A DNA stretch of 64,000 nucleotides, taken from Pratylenchus scribneri. Lineage: Eukaryota; Nematoda; Chromadorea; Rhabditida; Pratylenchidae. The stretch lies in NCBI GenBank assembly GCA_030063045.1, contig JAQSEB010000037.1, positions 1,488,001 to 1,552,000 on the forward strand. Reading direction: 5' to 3'. The notes beneath the pieces were generated by a model, which saw nothing but the letters and a program-made list of their open reading frames with translations, was not told the origin of the DNA and did no database searches. The position numbers were made by a program, and so were the translations under genes. How positions within the stretch are numbered: the first letter of the stretch is position 1; each line of letters starts with the position of its first letter. Shown here in pieces: positions 36,871-48,600 of the stretch.

Positions 36871-38516
36871 TGAGGTAAATAATGGTTAAAATTAGAGAAT
36901 TGCCCTAATTAGTTGCCAATTCATTTGGCCCATTTTTTGTAATTCATTTTTTAAAGGTGGAATATGCGCGTAATATTCTTTCTGTTTTGCATAAAAATAA
37001 AATGGATAATGAACATTTTTAAAATGGGTCAAATTGCGGTGATGAATGGATTGAATGATTGGATTTGGGGGATTTGCGCTTTCTATTCTTGGAAAACGAC
37101 ATCATAAAAGGGGAACGAAGGATAATAGAGGAATTTGGGTCACCAAAATGGATAGGGAAAAATAGACAAAAATTATTATAATCTGTGATAAATTTATAAA
37201 TGATGAAAATAATTTGAAATTATTTATTGAATTGAATAGAATATTTATTCAAAAAAATTAACTCCACTATTTTATTATTTTTATTTTTATAGACTAAAAT
37301 TTGGGTTTAAAGTTTGTACTCTATGTACAAATAGTTTATAATTTTAATTCATTTTGGTCTGATCTGATCATTAAAATCAACATCGTCGGCTCAATTTCCA
37401 TTTTTGTATTTTTGTGCGCATTGTTGTTTATGTCGAATGTGATTTCACTCCAAATAATGAATTTGGGTCAAAGTTTGAAACATAATAAATGTACCAATTA
37501 ATTTTCAGTCAAGGTTATCCGATCATAGAAATTTCCTTCCATTTTTTTTACCAAATTTAAAATTATTTTCAATTTTTTCTAATTTTTTTGATCAAAATTT
37601 TGTTCAATTTAAAAGTTTTAACGAAATTTAAATTTTTTAAAGTTTTGTTTAATTTTATTTTCCGATCAAAATTTTAGTCTTTTCTTACAATTTTCACCTT
37701 TAAATTCTTTTAAATTTTATGTAATTTTTTTGATCAAAATTTTGTTCAAGTCAAAAGTCAAAACAAAACCATCAATGGAACGCATCAAATTGTGTGATAA
37801 ATAAATAAAATAAAAATAATGAATCAACAGTAAATTCCGCATTTTACACATTTTATTTGAGTTGAGTTTCCGATCATTTAATAAATATATTTTAAAAAAT
37901 TTTCCTCTCTTTCATCATCGAAAAATAGTCAAAAAGGGAAAAAAATAAATGATCAGATCAAAAGAAAAATTTAGGAATTTTTAATTAAAACAAAAATGTA
38001 TGATATGATAGAAGTTTTTGTTCCAAATTGATATTTGGCCTTTGCAATTTCCTCTGGACAAATTTAATTTTGTTCCGCTGCTTGATTGTGGCATTTACCT
38101 GGTTATGATGGAATTTAAATTGGTCTGCCTAAAATAGTAATAATCAATGATAACTTTATTTGAAGCTTATTTTCAGTATTTTTGATGTTTAATTTCGTAT
38201 TATTTTGAATTATTTATTTGTACAACACAATTTCCGCTCACCTCAAATAGTTAATACACCAATTTTTCGATTTTGATGCCAATTTTTCTCAGTGGCTATA
38301 AATTTTTAGTCACAAATTCTCACAATGTTGTGCAGTGCCATTTCCGTAAAGGGACACTCATCGGAATGTTATTAGGTATGCGTACAATAATGCAAATGCA
38401 AATGTCATTTTAATGGCCTTTTGATCGGCAATACTCACATTAGTTGAGTAATTTAAAATAATTTCAAAAAATGACGAATTTTTGAAAATTTTGAATAATT
38501 ACAAATTACAATTATA

Positions 38517-39990
38517 GTTCCCAATTACCGGGGACTAAAGCTTGTTCGGGGCGAGAGTGGACCTAGCTCTCGCTCCGGGCCTTCGCCGGGGGCCTAAGCC
38601 CCTAGTGGCCCAAGATTGGGGGATTGGGATGGGGATTATTCGATAGTCTTCAGATTATATTTATCTATTGTGCGAAAAATATATGATAATATAATCATCG
38701 TCAATGAGTAGGGGAAAAGTGAACCAAAACCAAAACATTTTAATGGGGAAATGAGCGAGTTTAAAAAGGCAGATTGGGGCAATATATGATTGATAGGGTG
38801 AAGGGGCGATTAGGCAAAAATTGGGGGTACAGTAGGATGAATAGGAGTGAAGCTCTTAGGCAAAGACATACAATTCTTTCAAAATATTTACATTAATAAT
38901 AAATAATTAGGTAAATAGCCATAATATAAAATAATAATAGCACTCAAAAATGACGAATTTTTAATATTTTTTGAATTATTAAAATTCAAAATATTTACAT
39001 ATAAAATTTCAATTTCTCTCTGTCTGGGGAATATTTTCAATTCGATTCCCACAATTTTCATATTGTTGAGAAATTTGTGTTTTCCTCAATTTTCAATATT
39101 AATTTAATTCAATTAATCGAAAATGTTAAGGAGGCGATGGACATTCGCCCACAATTTAATTTAATAATTTTGTGTTTTTTTGCCCAATTTGCCCAATAAA
39201 ATTAAATATAAATAGTCAAAATGTGAATTGAATTTTTGTGTATGCCAAAAGTCCTACTTTCATGTTTCATATCCTCATAATATTTTCAAGAGTTTCGTTT
39301 TTTACCGAAAAAGTTATAATTCTTTTACTGATAGATTGAATTTATTTGATGAAAGATTGAATTTTTACCGAAATTTTATAATTTTTTTTTAATGTTTGGT
39401 CTTAGACTCCATAATAAACCTTATACCAATAAAATTAAATAGTCAAAATGTAAATTGAATTTTGTGGAAGTCAAAGAGAGTTTTATTCCGCCAAACTCAA
39501 GTCCGTCCTATTTTCATGCTTCATATCCTCGATATTTTAATAAGAATGCGGATTTTTTTACCGAAAGATCTGATTTTGACGAAAGATTAGTTTTTACTGA
39601 AAGATTATAACTTTTTAATGCTTCATCTTAAACTGTATAACCTTACTTAAACCATTTGATAAGAGCACTTCGAGATGCTACAAATGGCTATAAAAAAAAA
39701 CATTTTTTCTTATTATTATTCCTACTCTAGTGGCTAAAATTATTTGGGGCGAGCCACAGGCCTTCGCCGGCAATCTTTAAGCCCCCAGTGGCCCAAGGAT
39801 GGGAATTGGGATTGGGAGAATAATTTTTTGTGCAAGAAAATGTTATATAATATTTTGAAGGGTAAAAGACATAATAAAGAAAGGAAAAAGGATGGATTTA
39901 GGCAGATTATGTTAATACTTGATTAATATGGTGATTGATTAGGCAAAAAATTACGGTACAATAAGATGAATAGGAAAATCCCTTAGGCAT
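38517..39990 (+). repeat. Pair of diverged GC-rich dispersed repeats
   Basis: Blocks at 38,517-38,860 and 39,742-39,985 share GGGGCGAG, GGCCTTCGCCGG, TAAGCCCC(C)AGTGGCCCAAG, a TGTGC(G/A)A(A/G)AAA-ATAT stretch, and a tail with GGATGAATAGGA...CTTAGGCA. The GC content stands out sharply from the surrounding DNA. Nature unknown. Confidence 0.6.
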
Positions 39991-40400
39991 TATTGGTAAT
40001 CACACTTAAACGTTTGTCGAAAATCAAAACTAAAAGAATTAAACTAAATCCAAATATGATTTGGACAGTTTAATAATTTTATTTTTGACCAAACAGTAAA
40101 GAAAAACCTACACAATCAACACATCTCGGCCACAGCTCTATAAATTTTGGTCTAAAATCAAGCCTTAAAAGTTATTAAGCTTTCGAAAGAATATTTTTCA
40201 TTTTTTTAAAAAAAAAATTATTCCATTATCCATTCAATTTTCCTTCCTGAATTTGGGTGGAAAATATTTATTATTGTATTATTTATATTTTCTTGTTGAA
40301 TACTACAATTCAATGGGAAAATGTTCATGGGAAAATAATAATAATATATAAAATATAGAAAAATGATTTCCGTTTAAGCCACCCACCATTCTTATTTCCA

Positions 40401-43363
40401 ATGCCACCAACTCCATTCATTTCCCATGTTTTGGGCACATTGCTGGGTCTTTGTTCCGGCGCCTCTCTCACCTTGAATGTGGTCATTCTGATTGTCCTTT
40501 TGCGCTCCAAATTGCCTCGGTCCAATCCAATTTATTTGCTTTCTGCAATGAATTTGTTCAGTGATTGCCTCCAAAATGCTGGCATCCTCCTCTTCCTCAC
40601 ACCAACATCCATTGCGCAGGTAATTTTTCATTTCATCCAAATTCGAAATATATAAGTTAAAGCCGATTTCGTTAAATGGCCTATCCCGGAAAAATCCAGG
40701 ATTCCGGCCGATTTTAGGAACCTAAACTTTTAGGCAACCCAGAGACTCGAGAATAGGATCGATCGATTCGGCATGGTCGATTTTTAGTCTTTGAAATTTC
40801 AATTTCAGACCAACTTTGGTTAGGGCTAGGTGTAGGGCGCTGGAGGCGAATAGATATCTAACGGAAAGTGTTATTAAACAAGCTCATGCCAATATGTAAT
40901 TGAAATTTGATGTAATAAATCGACCATGCTGAGTCTAATTAGCCTATTCTTGTGTCTTTACGAAATTACTAGAAGCCGAGATTTCCTATATAGATCAGCG
41001 CCAAAATGATTATTTTAGAAATGTGATCAAAAAATCATTAAAGAAATAATTGTTGAATGCAATTTTCAAATTAATTTACAGGACTATATTTTGCCAGTGG
41101 CCCAACCGAATCAACCAATTTGGCTCCTGTTCATGTTCATTTTCCAAATTCAATGGTATTCCGCACTGTTGATTCTCATTTCGATGGCATTGAATCGGTC
41201 CTTCCATTTTTCAAATATTTTTTTTACGATTTTCTTGCAGCCTTGTGGCCATTGCCTTTCCCAGAAAATCATATTTGATCGACAAATTCGCTGTCAAATG
41301 TATTGCAATTTTGATTTTCCCTCTGGCCACATTTCTCACTTTCATTGCCGATTTTATCCTTCCATGTTGCAGGTACAAAAAGAATACCGTATTTTTTCTA
41401 TTATAGTCCACTCCCGAGTACAGATACCAATACATATTTTTAATAATAATTCCACTCTAATAAGTCCACTCTATAATAAAAGCCCTGACCCGTTCAACTG
41501 GGCGACGTCTTAGGACGACGGTGCTTGTAGCTCATTAAGGACGAAACCGATACTGATGATTTTGGTGTCAAATTAAAGAGGTCACTGCTGGCTATCGATT
41601 GATATAAAATTTATTTGATTTGGTTCAAAAATTAGCAGATTTTTACTTTAAAGAACTATTAAAATAAGACAATTATTATAGATTTGCGAATTTTTCATTG
41701 TTTTTTTGGACATAATTCCACCAAATCTTAACCAAACCAAATAAATCTTATATCTTTCGATAGCCAGCAGTGAGCTCTTTAATTTGACACCAAATCATCT
41801 AAATCGGTTTCGTCCTTAATTAGCTACAAGCGATGTCGCCAAGTTGAGTCGTCGCCTATTTGTAGTGTACCGTAATAGCCCACCCTAGAGCCTAGAGGGG
41901 CTCTGGGAAATATAAGCCCAGGGCTTCTAATAAAAAAATATTAGTATTATTTTAAATTATTTTATATTTTCATTTCCCACAGGACCAATTATTCCTTTGC
42001 CTTTTTTTCCTATCAATTTTTTGCATGGAAATCAGCAAATGAATCGGAGATAAATTATAAAAATTGGGTGATGGATTTGCCATTGAACATTTTCACTTCC
42101 GTTGTTCTCTTCATTTGCTATGGAATTGTAAATAAATATTGCCAAATTTAATATGTAAATTAATCAATTTATATTAGATTTTCCTGAAAGTGCTCAAAAC
42201 AAATCGGAGTAAAGCATTGCAAAATAACAGGGAATTGGCGCAAAGTCGGCGAATTGCCGAAGTCCGTTATGCCGTACAATTCGCTTTGATCTCCATATTT
42301 TTCATTGGTATAAATGTTACGGGCAATCTTAGGAATTGGGCATTTCCGGAATTGTCAGATGCTATAGCTGGGCAATTTTGGAAATTTCGGCTTTAAGGCA
42401 ACGTAAGCACTCAAGAATAGGCTCATTAGTATTGGCATGGCCGATTTATTTCCGTATTATTTTATTAGTAACCCTTCTCTATTAATAACCCCCCTCGACT
42501 TGAGGCACTGTACCTCTTGGCAAGAAAATTTTTTATGCATTTTCTTAGTGGCATTGGCATTGAGCTCAAAAAAAAACACAATAATTTGTTCAAAAATGTC
42601 AAGAGATGAGAGAATTGGACCACAAATTTTGTCCATTTTTGTGGCATCAAAATTTAGTAACTCGGATTACTAATAGGAAAAAATACGGTATGTGAAATTT
42701 CAATTTCAGACCGGTTTAGTGGGTTTATGGTTGGGGTAGGGCTCTGGGGCGGGATAGGAATTAGCGGAAAAGGTTACTAAACACGGTCATACCGGTCTGA
42801 AATTGAAATTTCTTAGTATAAATCCGACCATGCCAAATAGAATGAGTCTATTCTTTTGTCTATAGATGCCTGCAAGCCGAGATTTCCAAAATTGGCCAGC
42901 TAATAGCCCTGGGCAATTCTGAAATTGCCCAACTTCCATTAATGCCTAAAATTATTTTTATTTTATTATTTTAAGCCGCCTGGGTCTCATTTCGGATTTT
43001 GCCCATGATTGTGTCAAAAAGTGAGCCACAATGGTATTCATTGACGGCATTCTTCGAAATTGGCAATTGTTCGGCCAATGCCCTCATTTATTTGACAATG
43101 AATAAAGAAGTAAGTCAAAATTTACTAATTTTTTTTACTAATTTTAATTTCTTCTCATTCAGGTAAAGCAACATTTCCTCTCATTTTATGGAGCCATTTT
43201 TGGCTATAAAATTCCAATTAATCCACAAACTGTGGCTGCGGTTACAAAAAATGGTGTGGGATTGAGTCCGTGGATTGGACTGAAAAAAGGTCATATGGCC
43301 ATAACACAAATTGCAAAAGCGCATCCAACAACAAACAAACATTTCACTGGTGGAACTTATTAA
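40401..43363 (+). CDS. Seven-TM chemoreceptor, Srx/Srv-like class (358 aa)
   Basis: Seven exons join in frame: 40401-40619, 41082-41197, 41241-41372, 41983-42127, 42178-42307, 42976-43109, 43163-43363 (1,077 nt). The start is MPPTPFISHVLGTLLGLCSG, TM1 is SLTLNVVILIVLLRS, and TM2 lies in IYLLSAMNLFSDCLQNAG. The TM3 end has the rhodopsin-like MALNRLVAIAFPRKSY (NR in place of DRY). Later segments are AILIFPLATFLTFIADFIL, NIFTSVVLFICYGI, VQFALISIFFI and ALIYLTMN, with a Gly/Lys-rich cytoplasmic tail. Introns 1, 3 and 5 contain palindromic repeats, intron 5 with one inserted in another. The class name is tentative; a nematode serpentine receptor is clear. Confidence 0.8.
41487..41856. repeat. Palindromic intronic repeat, family A (copy A1)
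   Basis: Starts CCCGTTCAACTGGGCGACGTC and ends in the complementary ...GATGTCGCCAAGTTGA. The arms share GCTCATTAAGGACGAAACCGA and GTCAAATTAAAGAG.TCACTGCTGGCTATCGA in inverted orientation. It lies in intron 3 of the receptor at 40401. Other copies: ~46,237-46,600 (diverged, helicase intron 3), 54,883-55,250 and 56,549-56,922 (two SLC25A46-like introns). Confidence 0.85.
42452..42688. mobile_element. MITE-like element nested in another repeat
   Basis: Ends CCGTATTATTTTATTAGTAA and (complement) CCGTATTTTTTCCTATTAGTAA. It interrupts the family-B palindrome in intron 5 of the receptor, where other copies read CGATTTAGTCTATGAAATTTC without a break. Related ends (ATACCGTATTTTTTCTATTA) occur at ~41,386. 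Confidence 0.6.
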
Positions 43364-43599
43364 AGGAAAAACCATTCTTTCATTATTGTAATTGAATTAT
43401 TTCGAAAAATAAAAATACAAATTTATTCTGGTACTTGTCCAGATTTTTTGGGTCAACATAGGAATGGTTACGGTAACCCAAAGTCATCAGGTATAGGGTT
43501 AAGGTCATCTATAGAGAGTATATCATCTCACGTAACCGTAACCCTAATCTTAATCAGTCATAAGAGGAGGAACATTCATTTCAAAACAATCTGTGGGCG

Positions 43600-43800
43600 G
43601 ATCCGACAAGTACAAGAGGTCGGCGCGGATTCCGGATCCGTCGGATTATATAGATGATAGATCCGAAATCCGTACATTTTCAGATTTGTATGGATCCGAA
43701 CAGCCCGGACCCATATGAATCCATACGGATCCGTAGTCTGAAATCCGTAAGTTTTTGTGTTCGAAAATCCGGTCCGCGGATTCGGATTTCCTCAGCACCA
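43600..43800. repeat. ATCCG-rich degenerate repeat
   Basis: Dense irregular recurrences of GGATCCG, ATCCGAA, ATCCGTA and TACGGATCC on both strands (e.g. CATACGGATCCGTAGTCTGA). It follows the receptor's 3' end. No coding interpretation. Confidence 0.5.
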
Positions 43801-43911
43801 GCCTCTAACAAGTACCCTTTTTCTTATCCATAAATGTGATTACAATTTATTGTTATTTATATTTAATGAATTTTGAATAAATTAATAAAAACAATTAAAA
43901 ATGATCATTCA

Positions 43912-44259
43912 TCAACATCCATGATGATGCCTTGGATCAATGCCCAATGCCACCGGCTGCCAACTTCGTTTCACCGAAATCATGTTGCCTTGGATTTCAT
44001 CAAATTGGCCTAGAAATTGACCAGCATCATTCGAACTTGAGCCAATCATTTTGTCGGCTAATTCAATTGGAAGAGGCGAAAGACCAAAATTGGTACAATC
44101 TGCCTTTCCATTGTGCTGTGTTCAATTTAATTACCTATTCTTTATTAAATCTTAAAATAAACCCACAATTCTTAAAATGGGCATTGTGGAAATTAATTCG
44201 AACATGAGGGAAATTATTAATATTTGGTGAGAATTTTTTGAAGTAAAATTCAACATCAT
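43912..44259 (-). CDS. Hypothetical small secreted protein (98 aa)
   Basis: Two exons, 44167-44259 and 43912-44115, joined by a 51-nt GT-AG intron in phase 0 (297 nt). Exon 1 gives a hydrophobic N-terminus (QILIISLMFELISTMPILRI) that fits a signal peptide with a slightly long n-region. The mature part is polar: CTNFGLSPLPIELADKMIG, QFLGQFDEIQ, SVKRSWQPVALGIDPRHHHGC. It has only two cysteines and no recognised family. It is convergent with the receptor at 40401. The frame, the intron and the signal are consistent, but without homologs this is a moderate call. Confidence 0.42.
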
Positions 44260-44568
44260 TAAATCAGAATTTGAGGAGCAAAATGGATCGGAAATTTATG
44301 TGGTTCTTTTATCTTTGATTGACCATTTTATTTTGCCTCGCGGAACTTTTTGCAATTTTTTGTAAAGAAATTAATATAGGCGAAAAGGAGGTGCTGTGAC
44401 GACGTGGTAAAAATGGCCAAGGCCATTTCCGATGCTCAATCGAGATTCCATCAATCATCTATCTAGCAAAACAAAGTAAAATTGAGAAGTGGAAGGTGGT
44501 TTAGTTGTAATTCAATTTGAATTTTTAATTAATATACAAGTTTTTAATATACATGTAAAAAAACAATA

Positions 44569-44735
44569 ATGCTATGGTCACATAAAAAACGCAAAATTTT
44601 TGCAGCAAAAAAGATAACGGAAAAAGAGGAGATTTTCTGCAAAAAAAAAACTGCATGCAGAAAATTCTCCTCTTTTTCCATTATCTTTTTTGCTGCAAAA
44701 ATTTTGCGTTTTTTATGTGACCACAGCATAAGTAG
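44569..44735. repeat. Near-perfect inverted repeat (two ~79-nt arms)
   Basis: TGCTATGGTCACATAAAAAA at the left end matches the complement of the right end (TTTTTTATGTGACCACAGCA), and the arms pair over about 79 nt with only a few mismatches around a ~10-nt loop (CTGCATGCAG-like centre). A transcript would form a long hairpin. Its GGTCACA ends resemble those of the fold-back element at 58209. Confidence 0.85.
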
Positions 44736-45655
44736 AATAGGGTTTACTTTAAAAAAGCATTTTGTAAAATTTTTATTACAGTATACTGAATAAATTAAAC
44801 CAAATAAAAGTTTATTTTTTAAAACGATTTCCATTTATCGATCGATTGCACACCACGCTCAGCTCACACATCAGACATCACACACAACAAAAACAAAAAG
44901 ATAAGAGCAGAAAGCAAGCAGCGAGATTCATTTGCGAATCAATTCATTTTTTTTCAATTCACAAGCACGAGTACGCGTAGTTTTTTGATCAATTTGTGAT
45001 CGTTTTTGTTTAACACAATACAGCAATATTGATTGCCATTATTCGTAATGACAAAATCACACAGATCAAAATCAAAAGGATTTATCATTAAATTAAAAGA
45101 TTAAAAATAAATTAATACAACAGATTTTATTCAGGGAAAGGTTTATTTTATATGAGAGAAATTATTCGTAAAATTATCAAAATCAACAACATCAAACAAA
45201 TCATGAAAACCAATAAACAAAACAACAAAAATTTGGGCAAAAAGGACCCGTTGATGAAAATGTTTGTTTTGAATTTTAATTGATTAGTAAACAAAGCCAA
45301 ACCTAAAGATTGCTATTTTGTATTTTTTTAAGACTTAGTCCTATGCTTTAAATTCTAAAATTATGTGTAAAAAGTGAACAAATTAATACTTCCTACTTCA
45401 ATATGATAAAACTTGAGGTTTTTGTTCAACCAACCAAATAATGTTTTTGTACAATGACCGAAACGGAAATAAAACTTAAGGTTTTTGTTGGACAACTTAA
45501 GACTAGAGAAAAATATAAGGTTTTTCTTCAATAACTCAAACTAAGGAACTAATCTAAGGTTTTTGATGGATAGCCCAGTCTTGGGGACTAAACTTAAGGT
45601 TCCATGAATTAAAACGTAAATTCCTAATAATAAACATTCGTCTTTAGTTTCCCAG
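44736..45655. other. Region upstream of the helicase gene; 5' exons not found
   Basis: AT-rich. A CACA/CAAAAACAAAAAG-rich stretch at ~44,850-44,935 could be promoter or 5' UTR. No in-frame upstream exon of the helicase was recognised. Confidence 0.4.
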
Positions 45656-48600
45656 GTGGGCTGGTCATTGTGAATCCACCCAGGCATTATCCAACGCCGC
45701 CCATTTATATGAACATGATCCGGTCCAAAATGCGCTTTGATGATTTGGAGAATGGCAAGATGAAAATGGATGGACAGGTTTTCCTTGAATATGTGAAATT
45801 TTAAAATAATTTTAATTCCAGATAATTCTGCGGGACCTCCAGAAACGACCGATGGACATCACGGAATTTGTCGACAAATTCGACCACTACAATCGACTCT
45901 CATGGGCCTATGCAAATGTAAGAAAGCTAATTTTAATTATCAAAAACAAATTTGCTGCTTATTTTTCAGCTTCTTGCCGAGGAAAATGCTTGCCAAAACT
46001 GCCGATTCGAACCCATTTATACCTCTTCGGAACTTCCACGGTACAAAGTTCGAGTTGACCGCAAATTCATCGAATCACCGGATATGATGGAATCGGCCAA
46101 GTTGGAAATTCGGCAGCAAATGTTCTACGACACTTTCGGCTATGAAGAAGCAAGACGCAGAGAAAAGGACAGTTTCATCACGGTTCGTTATTTGGTTTAC
46201 TTTATTAGTTAAAAAAAATTCGGGCATCCAAACTTGTCGCCGACCCGACTGGTCGCAATTTATAAAGCTCATCAAGAATTGAACCAATTTCTATGATTTT
46301 GATATCAAATTAAAGATCAAAGTTTTGGCTATCCAATGATATTAATTTTATTTAAATTACTTCAAAATGGATGGAGTTCTGCCCAAAAACCATTTAAAAA
46401 GACTTCACTAGGGATTATTGGTAGCTGGTTTTTTGGATTTGGACATGACTCCACCAATATTGAAACAATTTAAATAAAATTGATATCATTGGATAGTCTA
46501 GAGTCTGCTCTTTAATTTTTATTGTAAACAAAAAGCATAGAAACTGCTTTAGTCCTTGATGAGCTGTTATAATCGGCCGGCAAGTTGGATCGGTAACAAA
46601 TTGGTAACCAGGCCCGTATCCAGGATTTTGCCCCTCAGTCAGGGCAAAAATTTGGTCCAAAAATGGCCACGCAGGTCATAGCGAAAATTTTTACTACAAA
46701 AGGGCTTACTTTACTTTTTTTCCTCCTAACCCCCTCATGGGAGACGGGAGCGCCGAACCCCCTGGGAATGAGAACAGGCCAGGATGGCTATGACAAGTTG
46801 GGCTGCCCCAAAAAATTTTTATTTTGAATAAATATTCTCATTTTTGTATATTTTTCAGCAAGCAAAAGTCTATTACATCGATCCGGACTTCTCTGATCCA
46901 ACACTCTTGGTGGAATTCACATCCGACGATTTGCCATATGAAGATCAGGTTCATCCAAAACAAATTCTTATAAACATCAAATAATTAAGGAATATGATAT
47001 AATCATCATGCCCAATGCAATGGTCTATCATTCGCGTTGCCGAACGCTGGAATGGATCCACAATCAATGTGGATATGGCGAATTCCTGTTTCCGGAAATG
47101 CGTGATTCGCTCATCACAAAATTGGTTCGTTTCAAATTTTTGGGACATTTTCGAATTTTGATTACTCAAAATTTTTAAATGGAATAAATTATTTAGTGGT
47201 AGAAATTAAGGTACTTATTTGGTTTCTATCTCCTTTTTGTTTTTGGCTTGGGAAGAATGAAGGGTCCCTCCTTAGGATATTAGGGTTAGGCGTTAAGTGA
47301 GGTGATTTTTATCCCCATCAGCCATCACATACATAATTTATCCCCGAAAGACCCTAAGCCCAAACCTGATGACCCATAAGAAGGACCAAGTTTACCAAAA
47401 AAAAAGTAAACCAAATGAGTGCCAAAATTAAATCCAAAAAGGGGCAAATAAAAAAAATTAAGGCATTGGGATGACTTTATTTTTTTCAGCCATCCGTACG
47501 AAATTACAACAAATGTGAAGAAAAATTCCTGTCCGAGACCGCATTTTCCCATCGTCGCCATTTCAACGAGAACCAAAAGCGGGCCATTCACGCAATTGTT
47601 TCCGGACTCCATGGGCCGTGTCCTTATATTCTATTTGGGCCACCGGTAACAATTTATTACATAAAATTTTTTATTAAAATTTTTAATTTTAAGGGCACTG
47701 GCAAAACGGTCACATTGGTCGAAGCAATTCGTCTCCTTCTCCTTGCCGAACCAAGCCAACCTGAGAAACGCATACTCGTTTGCACTCCGTCCAACACAGC
47801 AGCGTTAGCTTTTTTTAAATATTTTTGAACAATAGGGAAACAAATTTTTATTATTTTCCCAATTAAATCGAGCCATTTTGGTATAAAACTTAAACCTTAG
47901 ATTCAGGCCCATAGCCATAATTTTGGTTTGGAAGGTCCCGAAATTTTTGACGAAAATTTGTCCCGCATGGCTAAAATTTGGCCAAAAAATTTACAGCGAA
48001 AAATTTTTACCACAAAAGGGTCACCTCTCACCTTTACTTTTTTCCTCCCGCCTATTCCCTATTCTCTTTTGGGAGGCCCTCCCTGGCTTCAGACTGACTT
48101 TTTTAGGTTATAAAAGACACCTTTCTGAACCAAAATTGTCATATAAATTAAATCATAATAAATCTTTATATTCATAAACCCAAAAAAATTTAGCGATAAT
48201 TTTATGCTTGAACTTTTGGACACCGGTGCATTCCAAGTGGATCAGTTGCTTCGCATTTTCTCATTCTCCAAAAAAGTGCGCGTCCAAAATGAACATTTGC
48301 TGGATTCGGGCGTTTGTTGCATTTGGTTGGTTCATTTTAAAATTATTTTGCTAATTTTCTGATTTTTTCAGCAAAGCCGAAGATGGCGCTGAAAAATTCG
48401 GAATACCACCCATTGATGAATTGCTCAAAAAGAGGGTGGTTGTTTGCACGCTGAATACGTCAACTTATTTGGTTTGATTTTTTTTATCAACAAAATTATT
48501 ATTAGGAAATTTAAAATAAAAAAAAGAGCAATAATTTAGTAGTCCAAAGTCGGTTTCGATATTCGGTTTGAGAAATCGATGCGATTAATAACCGAAATTT

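Larger units (their letters stand above)
34340..40400. other. Repeat-rich region without a convincing gene
   Basis: Contains one reverse-oriented satellite-1 unit at ~34,902-34,924, a palindromic element at 35018, three diverged ~240-bp direct repeats at 36,110-36,870, and a diverged pair of GC-rich repeats at 38,517 and 39,742. The open frames here (e.g. 35310-35699 +, 36086-36337 +, 37301-37501 +) lack family features or are parts of repeats. Confidence 0.5.

Noticed and set aside
37301..37501. 66-codon frame with one hydrophobic segment
   Set aside because: No flanking exons or receptor motifs; could be a decayed fragment but nothing supports it.
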